Shown: piece by piece, positions 12,130-24,327 of the stretch
How the letters are laid out: every line of letters starts with the position of its first letter
Position numbering within the stretch: position 1 is the stretch's first letter
Source of the DNA: Lethocerus indicus
Lineage: Eukaryota; Arthropoda; Insecta; Hemiptera; Belostomatidae
Direction: 5' to 3'
Length of the DNA: 64,000 nucleotides
NCBI GenBank assembly: GCA_019843655.1
Contig: JACDQD010000011.1
Span: forward strand, 4,816,604-4,880,603
Translations under genes and position numbers: made by a program
Notes under the pieces: model-generated
The model's database searches: none
Told to the model about the DNA's origin: nothing
The model's input: the letters and a program-made list of their open reading frames with translations, nothing else

Positions 12130-15100
12130 CGCGTCCTATTCGGATGAAACCGGATGAAACCGCGGTGTAAGCAATACCGTACGACCACAATACCGAAGGG
12201 CGAAAAGAGATACTGCATTGGGAGTTGCGTAATTTGCAAAGTATACGCGACCCCGAGACGCGCGGAGAACACGTTAAGTGCCATGTGGAGCACGAGGCAC
12301 CGCCGATGTGAGGCTTACGCAAGCGCTGAGGTATTTTCAATTTTAGACATTTTTATTTTCCGACCGATTTGATTTATTTACCACTTACGCAATATTACGT
12401 TTATCGCTGGTACTAATTCCTTTTATTTAAATATGGCCTGTACACAAAAAAATTATCCTATAATTGCTACCTATTTACCTAATGAAAATTACTATTATCG
12501 AATCAGTTGCAGCTATGATATCAGTTTATATTCCACCGTTACGAACCAGTATTGCCATAATATTTTTCGCCGTACCGCTATATTGTTACCGTTATCGTAA
12601 TCTTGTTACTTGACTGTAAACATTAAAAATGAGTAAGAGCAAAGGAAATATTTTCTTTTACAAAGTACAAATTTGCGCTCGCTAACATTCAACGCCGTGG
12701 TATACCGCTCGTGCGAAATTATTGTCTGTTTTGCATCTGATATTCAACGTTTTGATGTCGCACAGAACATAATTTTCTTCTCCGGTATTTTACAAGCGCG
12801 ATCGACTTTCACTTGTCCTCGTCTGGCTTAGCCGAGATAAAATTGCATTGTTTCGAGTCACAACAAAGTATTTCAGATTCAATTTACGGGGTGCATGTAA
12901 CAAGGCGCCTCGGTAGGGACGTCGGTGTGTTGCTGGTTAGTATCTGCCGAAAATCCTTCTCTTCTGGTGTTGGTGAGAATTTTTTTTGTAATTTTTTTAT
13001 TGCCAGAACTATAAAATACAAATAGCGACATTGATGTTTGAGTAGCACTAGTAGCACAAGAGCACTAGAGCGCCCTTTTTAAACATTTAATTTATTTTCC
13101 TGTCATGCTTAAATCACGTGGCCACTTCCTTTTCAGGCGTCTGTAAGACATAGGATTCGGATGGTTTGTAATTTGGGAGTAGCTTGATTTTTGTAATGTA
13201 ACATGTTAACATCATGTTATTTTCCTTAATATTTTCAACTATATCGTTGGAATTTTATTAATGTTTCATGGTCTGGGCGAACTCCACAGTCACGTCCAGA
13301 TTTGTTTCAGTAGAGTATTGTGTAGTAATAATTTATTCTAAGTAGCAATTTTTAGTGACTGTGTAGTGAGGATTCCATGTCCACCTTTTGGCTATATGGA
13401 GGCCCGGGCATTTTAACATAACCGCAGTGGTATTATGATTTCTGGTGGATTTTTGAAAGCGCAGGCCGATTCGCTTTTGAGCATCGTTCGAGCCGGAGCT
13501 CTGAGCGCGGTGAATTGAAACACTAATAGCCGTGAGGATGCGAGACGGAAAGGAGCCTGGAAGTAGTTATGCAATTATCCAATTTTGTTATTTGTAAAAC
13601 GCCCGCGAGATCCCATCGCCGATGTATTCCGGGCGGATTGTTCTGAAGTAGGATTCTACCTCGATTTTTTCTTTTACTTTCTATCCATCTCCTTCGAGAT
13701 CCACAAACTCGAGGCATCGTCCGAGATTGCAATAATGGCACGGCCTTACGCGTGAACTTTGAAATTCAATCGAGGAAAAGGCTTCCAGCGCTCCCCCGCT
13801 TATCTTGGAAACGCTTTTTGAAAAACTGACAGAACCTTTTATTAACTATGAATTCTCAATGCAATGGAAAGTTCATTGATGTTCGAACAAGGCATTCGTA
13901 TGCCCACACTCGCATTTCGCACTTTACAGACAGCAGTCATACGTCTATCGAAATATAAGGCAACACTAATATAACTGTAGAAGAATGTTATTAACCCGAG
14001 GCGCTTTTACAGCGCTCTGAAAATTCACAGGTTTATTCCCATCGATCCACTATCTCCGAACAAGTCGATTTACAACCATATTCGATCGACAACGCGAACG
14101 CCTCCAGGTGATGGATGGGACGAGAGACCGACGAACCAAGAATGAGTCCACGATGAAGAAGACCGAGTTAGTTCAGAATTTAAGGTTAGCGAACCAGTCT
14201 CCGGGCGGCATTGAGAGCAAAACTTTCATAAATGGCAGCCGGAAAAGAGAATAAATTGAAAACAAACTCTCAAAGTCCCAGGTGATTTTCAGTGGAATAA
14301 AGCTTTCAGTCGTCCCTCTGTGTTGAAGAAATAATAAGATTGAACAAGAGGAATCGCAGTCATACTGTATCGAATAAACTCTCTTTTCAATACGTCAAAA
14401 TATTTTATATCCAAAACTCAGATGCTAAATATATATTAAATTAGATAATTAACACAATCCTACGGCCGCAAAACTGTCACGTACCGTCCTATATTGCCGG
14501 TTGCCGAGACGCTTGCCAACTTTCCGGCAGTGTCACCAACTCCTGCACCGTGAACTGTGGGTTTTTTCAATGAAATGTCTCCGGGAGAATTCCAATTCGG
14601 CCTGTACTGCTGACCCGCGCAGGTGTGTGACTAAGACAGGAATAATCGGCACCAATTGCCGATGTGGCAATATCCTGCCCGTCGCCGCCGACACCCCGAT
14701 TATAAGAACTCGAGCTTTCGAAGAAACTAACTGCACGCGAAGTTCGCTGGGATTTACGACAAAATTTGACGAGGTTTAACTCATGCACAATATGATTTAC
14801 GGACGAACATTCAAATTGGATCCAAGTCTGGTCTAGGATGAAATTGTAAAATCAATTACTTATTTTAAATAGCCCATCTCGATATTATCAATCCCGTTAA
14901 GTTATACGTAACCGAGATACGACGGTTTTTGTTGGAAGCTCGTAAAATTTGGCCCTTCGATGATATTATTTATGTTCCGTGGGTATTAAATTAGCACGTT
15001 TTTAGGAATTATTTCTGAGGTGCAATTTAAAAATTGAAAAAAAATCATCCGCTAAATGATTTTTCGTGGGCACAGCAGTAACTTCATTGAGGCATTTTAA

Positions 15101-17899
15101 CATAATTTCAGAATACGCAATGATTTGGAGAGAACTCCCAGTTTCCTAGTGTTATAAGCTCCCCCACATCATCCGAACAAACCAACAAAAGCTTCCGTAA
15201 TTCCCCATCCCCAGAAGAAGAAATTTATGACGACTCCCTCCCGAATAAATTGTTCTATTACAATAAGTATTTTAACCTAAGTTAGATCCAATTCCGGTAT
15301 TTTCAATTTGAGGACCGTTTGAAGATCGTTTTCCATGCCTATATTGGGTTCTCAATTTCGGTCCCATGATCCGAGATCCCGTCGGACGGCGGGCGGGCCG
15401 AAAATAAATTATGCAAATCGATTTTAAACAACACAATTCAGGCTTGAAAATGAGCGGTCGGCTTAAAAATTTGAGCCAGGTGAGAGGCGCCAAGGACATG
15501 CCCCGCCGGTTATGAGTCACGACGGCGCGCAGTGAAAAAGTAACGACAAAAATAGGAAGGGGGCAAAAAAAAAGAAGTAATAAAGAACTAAGCACGGTTT
15601 CGCAATTAGGCTTAAGAAGGAGGTTGGAGGGAGCGTTTCTATAAATAGGTTGGATAGGATCTGAATTTAAGTGGAGGTCTGTCTAACGGGACGCCGACAG
15701 GAAAGAGGATGCTGCGGGAGTGATGAACATCTCACACAGTGGACCGGGATGGGAGTGAGGGGAGATACTTCCGGGATCGGGCCTTTTTTTCTGTAGGCAT
15801 CCAGGAAACGGAACGGGTTCCTGTCAGTCGGAATCGGCCGACAGAAAGAAGAAATCCGGAACGGAGAAATGTTTCAGAATTCCGCACTACGAAACCAGTT
15901 TCCCGGCCCATTAGTTGCGATGATCCTCTTCACAAGTTATAACATTTGAGAATTCCATAATAAAATTTAGAAATAGGAATTTGTACTAAGATTTCTGATA
16001 TACGTCCGTCTCGCTGTGTGAGACTAAGCATTCATCATAGCCATGACTTTATCATCAAGAATATGATGTAATTTCGTGAAGTCACGTTTATTTATACGAC
16101 GGTATTATCTTCTTTCATTAATCATGTAGGCTCCATTAGTCGATCCCCTAATGTCGAATATTATATTGATTCTGTCGTCACAGTGTAAACATTTTATTTT
16201 ATTAGCATTTTTTTGGGAAATCATGGAAGATAATTACAGCCCAAACCGAGCAACCAAATCGTGAACATCGGGGTGAATTAACAAATTTTGTGGTATATTT
16301 CAGTAAATTTCAGCAGTTAGACACGGCATAGTCGATGTCGAAACATTTGGTTATTGTTTTATCATCGTTACTAATATTTATTTGTTTGACTGACTTTCAT
16401 TGTTATACATATAAACTTCGAGACTCGCCATCGATAATAAATTATCGAAAAATACGGTGTCAAAAAAAGGTCGAAAAACAGATCATTAGCTGAATAGTAA
16501 AAGCCCATTTTTTCCTGACGCAATTAAAAATCGGCATTTCAGGTTTCAGCCGTCAATTCGTCACATCCCACTTCTAATTGGTCTATTCGTAGAATTTCTC
16601 TTCCGTGAAGGTCGTCCCACTATCTCGGATAAATGATCTAGATATAAAGGGTGGGGGGGGGTGAAAATTGCTATCCCCTTAAAAGTTAATCGCGTTTAAA
16701 AGGGAAATCGTGTTCAATCAACAGTATGCAATTCGTGAATATTTCCTAGAACGTGACCGAAACCGATCACTCACTGTTTCGGTTTCGACGATCTGCTCGC
16801 GCTCCTAGTCCCATCGATTATTAGTGTAAACTCCTGCATTAACACTGTACCAGAGTGTTTACTTATTGACGTCTCGACTCCCGTCAACATGCGATTGATT
16901 CTATTTCTAAACTAACATGGAAAGGGTCGCCTTACAGTTTACATTTAATTTAGAACTTGTCCCATGAGATAGGTTTTATCATTTTTTTATTAAGGAATTA
17001 TTTAAAATATAATGACTTATTTTATTTTATCGAACTTCCAGCTTTTTTCTTTGAACTGTCAAGGCAATCGACGTTTACTGAATCATGTACTGCAACTCAT
17101 TCCCCAATCTCCCATCTGAAGCACTTGAAAACGAGTAATTCGGATGATCTGACGAAATTATTGCACTTGAAATCACAATCACACTTGGTTCTTGTGATAC
17201 ATTCTTCGAATCGTTGACACCGGCGTGCAGCGGGAATAAATCATAACACTAATTATTGGTTCTGTCGCGACTCAAGTGCGGGAATTAATAGTGCGGTCAA
17301 CCCCGCAATAGAAACACAAATAAACGCGAGGGTTAAGTGCTTGGAAACGTTCCAAAACTAGTATACTTGATATCCTTTATAACTCCACAGTTTTTTGCAC
17401 CTCTCCGCTGTTTAACCTTCGCGTTACCGCGACAAGGACGTTTCGATTCGCGAGGCTGGGGACGCGATGAGAAGTCTGTTTTTAATCGTGCTTTCCGCGT
17501 CGGGAAATTTGATCTCTTCCTCGCTTAATTTTTCTTACGTACCAATTTTTTACCTCACTTTTTCTGCCGTTATTAATTTTTTATATCTTTCATTTGATGA
17601 TCTCGAACTGTAACCGCGACTCCCGGTTTATAGGAGCGGCAACATTTGCCAATAATTGAGTTATTATACGAGATTTTTTATTCTATCGCGCCACTCGGTA
17701 TTTGAAAGCGGAATTTACATTCCGATTAAACTATAGGAGCACACATAAACTCCAGTATACTCTAGTTCAGGGGTGCACGGCTCTTCGTTTAGTGTTAAGC
17801 GTCCAAGTAGTTCCCAGCCGCTTCGATTGAAATAATTAATTTGTATTTTCTAATATGTGTACTTATGCACCGAAGATTTGTGTGGAATATGTAGTCGTA
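12130..17899. other. Noncoding: mostly AT-rich, few patches
   Basis: Contents are a 10-bp doublet (GGATGAAACC twice, about 12142-12161), the R2 copy at 14145, and GC-rich patches at about 13440-13760, 14460-14780 and 15340-15560. A G-run lies near 16650. No coding, RNA or mobile gene is supported. Confidence 0.55.
14145..14235 (+). repeat. R2 partial copy
   Basis: GTTCAGAATTTAAGGTTAGC and, after a spacer, GGCATTGAGAGCAAAACTTT then CATAAATGG form the R2 head segment in the opposite orientation to the two long copies. The distal R2 blocks are absent or unrecognisable. Confidence 0.6.
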
Positions 17900-18319
17900 T
17901 TAATTAAATTCACTGTGCCTCAGTTTTCTCGGTCTCCTGTCTACTGTCGCCGGTCTTCTGCTAGACCGGTTTGGTGGCTTTTTACCGTCAGTATTGTGGT
18001 GAGTCACTCCGGTACACGGGAGCTCGGGGGCCATCCTGTCTGCACGGTTCACATCTCTTGTACTGTGGAGGTTGTACTGTCCTTGTTTTGGTGTTTTTTT
18101 TAGGTCGGTCGGGACTTCGTTAAGCGGCTTATGTCGTTTCTGGATTATCGGGTGGTTGTAGGTAGCCGTATTGACGGGGGGAATATCACGTTGTTTTATT
18201 TTCCCGATTATTATGTCTCTTTGTTCGTTCTTGAATACCTGGGCGTTCTCGATTGTGTCCATTTCTTCGCCTAGAGGAGACAGATGATCGAGGCATTTCA
18301 AACCGGAATGCGGACCCAT
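17900..18319 (-). CDS. Unrecognised 139-codon reading frame with good start context
   Basis: An ATG at 18319 has A at -3 and G at +4, a favourable eukaryotic start context, and opens 139 codons ending in TAA. The product is very hydrophilic, rich in Lys, Arg, Asn and Gln. It begins MGPHSGLKCLDHL, has a charged middle (KNEQRDIIIGKIKQRD) and an Arg/Lys-rich end (RRPATVDRRPRKLRH). Such composition can occur in retroelement gag-like or nucleic-acid-binding proteins, but no CCHC knuckle or other motif is seen. Its 3' part overlaps a fragment related to the R1 dispersed element (17930-17980), which argues for repeat-derived sequence rather than a host gene. It may be chance. Confidence 0.22.
   Translation of the reverse strand: MGPHSGLKCLDHLSPLGEEMDTIENAQVFKNEQRDIIIGKIKQRDIPPVNTATYNHPIIQKRHKPLNEVPTDLKKTPKQGQYNLHSTRDVNRADRMAPELPCTGVTHHNTDGKKPPNRSSRRPATVDRRPRKLRHSEFN
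17930..17980 (-). repeat. R1 fragment
   Basis: The plus strand reads CTCCTGTCTACTGTCGCCGG then TCTTCTGCTAGACCGGTTTGG. This matches, in reverse orientation, the right arm of the full R1 copy (CTGTCTCCTCTCGC...CTTTGCTAGACCGGTTTCGG). The fragment is diverged and partial and lies inside the 17900-18319 reading frame. Confidence 0.5.
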
Positions 18320-18426
18320 AGTCCTTGGAAACGCGCAGCCCTCTCGTTTCGGTCCGAATGGATAAGTTTGGTTTTAAAACTTTTCCGGAATAAAATAGTT
18401 AGGGGAGGAAACGAGGATCCGGGTTA

Positions 18427-18811
18427 GGCGTTGTTTGGGCGGGCTCCAGGCGAGCGCCGGGTACCCGGGGCCAGCTGGCAGGTGAGGAGGGGGCGCAACT
18501 GTGCTCACACCACGCTTTCCGGTTTTTGCATTCAGAGGAGACACGGCCGCATTCCTCGCCGATTTGACCGACTGTCGGGGGAGGTGGAAAAAAGACGCCG
18601 GGCAGCGGAACGCAATTTCATTGCGGTATCTGGCACTGGCTCCGTTTGGGAACCGAGCCCCGGGGGAAGAAGGACATTGGTCCCCGAACGCATGTCTAAA
18701 GCCGCGGCCAGCAATCGTTTTGAATTATTCAACCCTATCAGGCCTCTCCCAGACAGAGCCACGTTGCCGCACTTTAATCGTTATTTCTATGCACCGCGAG
18801 ACCGCGTCTAA
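18427..18811 (+). CDS. Candidate two-exon fragment with a 54-nt intron in a CpG-rich patch
   Basis: A donor CAG|GTGAGG (intron starts 18481) and an acceptor GGTTTTTGCATTCAG|AGG (AG at 18533-18534) lie 54 bases apart, the size of a minimal insect intron. The frame is open on both sides to a TAA just before 18812. The first part reads GERRVPGASWQ. After removal of the intron it continues RRHGRIPRRFDRLSGEVEKR and onward. It is Arg-rich, with no family recognised. There is no ATG in the first part, whose upstream acceptor would be poor. A second frame is open from 18501 to 19040 (about 180 codons, the longest in the window). This double openness points to GC-rich composition as the cause. An alternative reading is a CpG-rich promoter or regulatory patch. 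Confidence 0.17.
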
Positions 18812-18900
18812 ATCTGAAAGGATTATGGCCGCCACCTACTGCAGACGGCGGAGCCAAATTTACCGAGGCAGGATGTGCCAAAAAGGTACAAACGACGTAT

Positions 18901-18965
18901 TGAGGATGGCGGACGGCCGAAACCGATCCGGCGAAAGACCAAACCGACAAGTGGGGACAGAGACC
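18901..18965 (+). repeat. R1 fragment
   Basis: GAGGATGGCGGACGGCCGAA, then ACCGATCCGGCGAAAGACC and GTGGGGACAGAGACC, aligns in the same orientation with R1 at about 3463-3527 (GAAGATGGCGAGCGGCCGAA...GAGGAGACAGAAAC). Inverted ends are not evident. Confidence 0.55.
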
Positions 18966-19504
18966 AGTGGTATTCTGAACCACGGCAGTGAGTGTTCAGG
19001 GAAGAGGAAGAATGGCATCCTGGACTTTACCGAAATATGATAACCTCGGGTTGACCTAAGGGTGCATATTAAATAAATATATATTAATGAAATAATAATA
19101 ATATTAGTAATGATAATGTATTATTAATGTCAGAAATAAATATTAATTCCGGTTATTATAACCGATACCATTAGTCTCTGGGTAACGTAGTAACTGATTG
19201 TTCTCAATAATCTTAATGATTGCTCACGCAGCTATACTAAGCTTTGAACAATTTCAGGGTCAGCTAAACCAAAAGAAAGTGTTAAAGGAAACGGATTTTT
19301 TAAATACAGATAATCAATTATCCGCGAGCGACAAAAACGCGTATATCTGCGCAATTAGAAAGTTTCGTAAGGGGTATCGCCCGTCTATTAAAAATAGATA
19401 CATTTCGCGGGCCTTACTTTCATATAGCGGCTGTCTGAACTAATTCGCGGTGAATGGACGTTATTGAGCTTTCATCCCGACTCGGATTGCCCCCGAGGGT
19501 CGCT

Positions 19505-19518
19505 TATATATATATATA
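19505..19518. repeat. Short (TA) run
   Basis: Seven TA units at the edge of a GC-rich patch. Confidence 0.8.
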
Positions 19519-21321
19519 GTGGAAAAGCTCAAAGTTAGGGGTAGGGACAAGTTAGAAAGTGCGAATTCCTGACCTTTCCCCCCTGCCGCTCCTTCCACCC
19601 CCCGAGGCTGGCCCTGACCCCGCCAAGGACTCGAGAAGCCGGGCAGGTTTTTCCATTTTCGCATTCCAATCGGCGATCGGGACCGGGACACCATTAATTG
19701 TACGCCCCCTCGAGTTGTGTCTATTGTCTAATTAATTGCAAATCCAAAGACGCGTGTGGGTCTCTCGATGGCTGGCTAACAATCGAGAAAAATATCGGTA
19801 CCGTTATTTTTAATTGCTCCCGCCGCTCGCCTTTCCCTTCCTTTTGATTGGTTGAGCAAAACAAGGGAATTCGCTTGGAGCAATAATTGCAGTAATAGTT
19901 GTATCAAAAAGAAATGAGGCTAATCCATAAAGGTCAAATTTTCGTCGGCGTTTCAGAAAAAAGCTTATCTTTTGGGACCAGAGGTATACAAATTTAAACT
20001 TTCTGTTATGAGTTAATTTACGATTACGTTTACGAAATCGAGAAAAATACAAGTAAACGGCCAATTTTAGAACTTATTAGACGTAGAATAATAAGGCAAT
20101 AATTTTCAAGGATAACTGTTGGTACAAGCCTATGATGATCAAAATCCTACAAACTGCCACTTACTGTCACACACACTGAGATCACTTTCATTTCCGGTTT
20201 TCCGGCATGAATCGATTTGCGCATAGAACGAATTACCTGACCCAGTTCAATTTACCGGAAGCGTCAGAAGGGGTTAGGCCGTTCCGGAAAAAAAAACTGT
20301 ATATTTTTCTTCTTGAAAATCGTTAAAATACTTCTACGAACACTGATAAAATCGCGAAAAAATGCGACCGAAACAATGCAGGCCCAGGCTATTAATTTTC
20401 TCCTCCCTAACAGAACCTCGATGTTATCTGCGATTCTGTGATTTATATCGGACAAATGTTGGAATACTTCGTAAATTGCGTACTATTTTCGATAATTAGC
20501 ACTCGTATCAGGTAGAAAAGAAGTTGGAAATTATTTTTTAAATTTCTCTCTATAGGTAACATAAAAAGAATTGGTGATGTTTTATGCGATTTCAAGTTTA
20601 TCTTGCACATTCATCGGGACGAGACGAATTGCACGAAGCTGGTACCCGCGCGTTAACCAGTATGTACCAGCAATTTCTTTATATGAATTGTTAAAATGTT
20701 TATAAAGACGGAGTTATTATAGGTTTTTTCTATGACTCGCTCAAGACATTGATTGCTTCATCGCTAGCCGTCGTCATCATCGAGCATACCGAGAGCTCTT
20801 CTCCTCTATAAATATCGTGATTTTTTCGTGAGACTTTAATTTTCAGCCAGCTCCCACATTCGCGTATATTAAAATTGTTTTCAACCGACTTAAAATCTCC
20901 TTGCGTCTGTTATAGATATATCTATGTTTGAATATTTGACTTGACCTTTGAAACGGAATGCTTGAACAGTTAATCGGCGCGGCCTTGCGGAATTATTCTA
21001 GAAATTGCGCGATGCAAATCGATCGTTTCTCGTTCGTTTTGCCTGCGCAGGGGCGTCGAGAGAAAAAAAAATGGCCGGCACTTGCGAGGAATGCGGCTGC
21101 TGGCTGGACACGACGATGACGGGCGTTAAACATGCAAATTCCAACGCCGTATGTGCCGTTGTTTGAACATTGTTTGTCGTACACTTTGTTGTTCGCAGTC
21201 CCCATTTGGGCTATCATTAGCGAGGCGATTAAACGATGTGGTGTGGAATACTGGACCGAAAATTTTCAGGACTTAAAAGGTGGACAGTTGTGTTTTAAAC
21301 ACCTTCTAATTTAAGAGCCCA

Positions 21322-21328
<7 letters not shown>

Positions 21329-21376
<48 letters not shown>
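21329..21376. repeat. (AT)24 microsatellite
   Basis: Twenty-four uninterrupted AT units, the longest dinucleotide run in the window. It is likely length-polymorphic. Confidence 0.98.
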
Positions 21377-21381
<5 letters not shown>

Positions 21382-21732
21382 TGTCAATATAGATTTACTA
21401 TTTAGTCAAACATACGTCCCATAAATTTGAATGTAAAATTTAGAAATTCCACTTATATAGTGGTTTTCTAAAACATTAAAATAATGCCAAGTACATTCGA
21501 GTTATCAAATCTATCCCTGAATATAATTAAAAAAGTTGTAGTCGTACTTAAAAGAAAAAGAAAAAATATTCCAGTAGTTTCTGATGTCGGATCGCGTTTC
21601 CTACGTATTGAAAGTAAATTGTCCTAATAAGTAAGTAAATTATGGTCGGTCTTCCTAAAAATAATTACATCCAGGTAATTTTCACTGATTCTAGATAGAC
21701 GACGGGCCCCACTTATCGCCAGGATATTCCTT

Positions 21733-21755
21733 CCAGCCGTTTACGTAACGGCTGG
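21733..21755. other. Perfect 9-bp hairpin
   Basis: CCAGCCGTT, loop TACGT, AACGGCTGG. It sits at the start of a GC-rich patch (about 21700-22320). Its function is unknown; it could be a dyad binding site or a repeat end. Confidence 0.8.
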
Positions 21756-23189
21756 CTGTGAATTATGTTATACGTGTAGGGGTGATAAATGCAGGAAAGA
21801 GCTCGCTCAATTAACAATATTCGACGGATAGAGGCGCGCCGTTCGTGAAACCCCGCCCCGGGATTTGTCCCTTGGCACAAATATAATTCAAATTCCGATA
21901 AGACGATTTCACGGATGAATCAGTGGGCTGTGAGTCATACACCTGGGGGTATGGGGCGGGAGGACACGGAGGCGATGACGCAGCCTCTGATGGAATTCAA
22001 AAATGCATCCCGCTGCTCACTTATTCATCGCCGGCCCGTTATACACTCTCGAAGATGGATGTATAAGCCGCTGCATAAAATAGGGGGTGGAATAATTGCT
22101 CGGACGACTCGGCGGGCGGGGCTCGGACAATGGCCGGTTATTCGAAAATCAAAAAAAAAAGAGTGATTAATTGGGCGATGAAGGCGATAGAAAAGCAGGA
22201 AGGAAGTCCCATTACGGGATTTTTTTCTCCTGTAATAAGGCTTCCGCCAGGAGGTATCCCGGTGTCAATAACTACTCTCTGAAGGAGAATTAAAAATAGA
22301 ACCGCCATTAGAGACGACATAAAGCTCGGTTTATTAACGAAAAATTTCCGTACGGCAGGGAATTATTCACGAAAATAATAGATTAACGCTAATGAGCCAC
22401 TTCGTGACGTCAACATAATTTACGATAAACCGACCTTGCCTTGCGGGATAGTCGATGAAAATATCTCAAAGCAGAAAGATCACTCTGCCCTTCTACTATA
22501 AATATAATATTATTATTCAAACGCTATTTAGGTTTATTTATTCTCTGCGAATCGGTAGGCTTACTTCCGGTCCTTTAATTCAGAAAAAAATTGACAGCAG
22601 GTTGACGTGAATAAAGAACAGTTAAATGTTGCTTAACCAGTATTTTGTTTACACACACATTAAGTATAGTACTCCTTCGGTACACTAATGAATAATTTTT
22701 TTTAACAACGCCTATGCCATTTGCAACAAGGTTCAACACTGCCGAGATTACAATTTATCTGTCGATGCTGTACATACTGTGAGGTGTGCATCTCTTCCTC
22801 TTGGCATAGAGGAGACGCAAGGATATCCTACAGTGGAGATAATAATGGTCATTAAGCGAAACAATGGCCACTGCTTTTATCCCGCTATACGTATCTGGTA
22901 TCGCTTTTCCCGACCGGACCTAACCACCATTTACAACAATATTCCCGGTTTAGCCTCTAGTCCTTAATTTCCGCTTTACAGTGGGATTTAAGAATTCTGC
23001 TGGTGGAGCAATAGGAGATCGGTATTGTTGCCGGGACCCATCGGAAGACGGCACAACGAGGTAATTTACCAACGAGGAAATGCCAAAATTGAAGCTAAAA
23101 GAGAACATTACGCACTATCTGGGTGTTTTCCTTGACTACTCACTAGCGACATGCAAGATTCGAGGTGAAGGAATATTAATAAAGCTTAC

Positions 23190-23408
23190 CTGAAAGACGA
23201 GGTAGCCGCTGTCGTACATCCAGTAGTGTTGGGATCCATTAGTGAGAGGCTGTGGCTGTGCCAGGGGCGGAACGCCGGGGCCGATCTTCTGCAGTTGTAC
23301 GGCCACGCAGTCCCTCAACAGGCTCACCGCTCGGCCGCCCCCGCCGCCCCCAGATCCTGAGCTCTTTGAACAGCTCATCTCGATCTCCTCGCCTTCATAG
23401 TGCGGATC
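23190..23408 (-). CDS. Internal coding exon, 73 codons, gene not identified
   Basis: This is the strongest coding signal in the window. On the minus strand a pyrimidine-rich acceptor (TTATCTCTTTGCAG) is followed by 219 open bases and a near-perfect donor (CAG|GTAAGC). Both junctions are phase 0, so the exon could be included or skipped without shifting the frame. The peptide opens with DPHYEGEEIEMSC (acidic). A Ser/Gly linker follows, with six glycines at about residues 20-25. The next part, RAVSLLRDCVAVQLQKIG, could form a helix. A proline-rich stretch follows (PGVPPLAQPQP). The exon ends with a conserved-looking aromatic segment, HYWMYDSGYLVFQ. Third codon positions are mostly G or C, unlike the AT-rich flanks. 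There is no signal peptide or membrane span within the exon. The reading frame runs past both splice sites (23136-23495), but those extensions look intronic. I do not recognise the family, and no further exon of the gene is certain here. Confidence 0.82.
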
Positions 23409-24280
23409 CTGCAAAGAGATAACTGGAGAATTAGGCGAAGAAAGGAAGGAGATTCGTTCCGCCATTCCAAAGTTCGATTTCCAGCCGATTATCAACTAGA
23501 TTCAACACTCTAACGGGTCTATCAAGGTAATCTGTATATTGCCTATTTAATCTGAAGATTATCGAGTTTTCGCACATGTTACACTTAACTCAGTAACAGT
23601 TTACAGATACAGTAATCTACAACGCTCATAAAAGAATAAACGTTTTTCGTCTCAATTGGCCGGATCTACGAATTGTCGAGCGTAGGTCGGGACCGCCGAC
23701 GCTCAATTACAGGCTATACCAATAACATCGGTTGAAAATTACCTTCGTACGATCAGCGAATGGAAACGGTCCGATTTTCAATTCGGCCCCCGATCAATCC
23801 GCATTTGGATTCCCGGTCACGTCCGAATCGAACAGCAACACTCGAGAAATGAAAGCTGAAATAAAACTTACGACTTGACGTCGTGGAGCGTGGGCGTCTC
23901 TCATTTAAGCCGAAGGGTGGGACCTTGATCCCCGGCCAGGGACGCGCCCAGACTTTTCACCGGGCTTATTCAGGTGTAACAATTTATCGCTTATCGCCGA
24001 GTTCTGTTTTTCTTTTCTGTATTTATTTTTTCATTTGGCGGCCGAAAAATGCGAACGGAACGGCCGAAACTTGAAAATAGAATAATAAATAGCTTCGGCA
24101 TATTGAGGAAGGGGACACTGCAGGAAATTCGGTCTCATAAATTCAACGTTTCGTTCAACGTATCGAGCCAATTAAATCTCGTTACGTGTCCTACTTGGTG
24201 GAAATATAAATTTTGAGAAAGCGTGAAATGGAAATGCAAAATCGAGAAATAAGGGCAAATAAATTATGACTCACCCAACA

Positions 24281-24327
24281 CTAAAGGACTAAATGCTTAA
24301 CTCTAAGTTATAAAGGACTAAATCTTA
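24281..24327 (+). repeat. Two-copy near-tandem repeat
   Basis: CTAAAGGACTAAATGCTTAA (24281-24300) and TAAAGGACTAAATCTTA (24311-24327) repeat with a period of about 29 bp. Confidence 0.7.

Larger units (their letters stand above)
19041..23189. other. Noncoding upstream or intronic DNA on the 3' side of the minus-strand exon
   Basis: If the exon at 23190-23408 is internal, this is its downstream intron, at least in part. It holds an AT-rich inverted region near 19070-19160, the (AT)24 repeat, the 21733 hairpin, and GC-rich patches at about 19430-19720, 21700-22320 and 22760-22960. I could not find a convincing next exon in phase 0. Confidence 0.5.
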
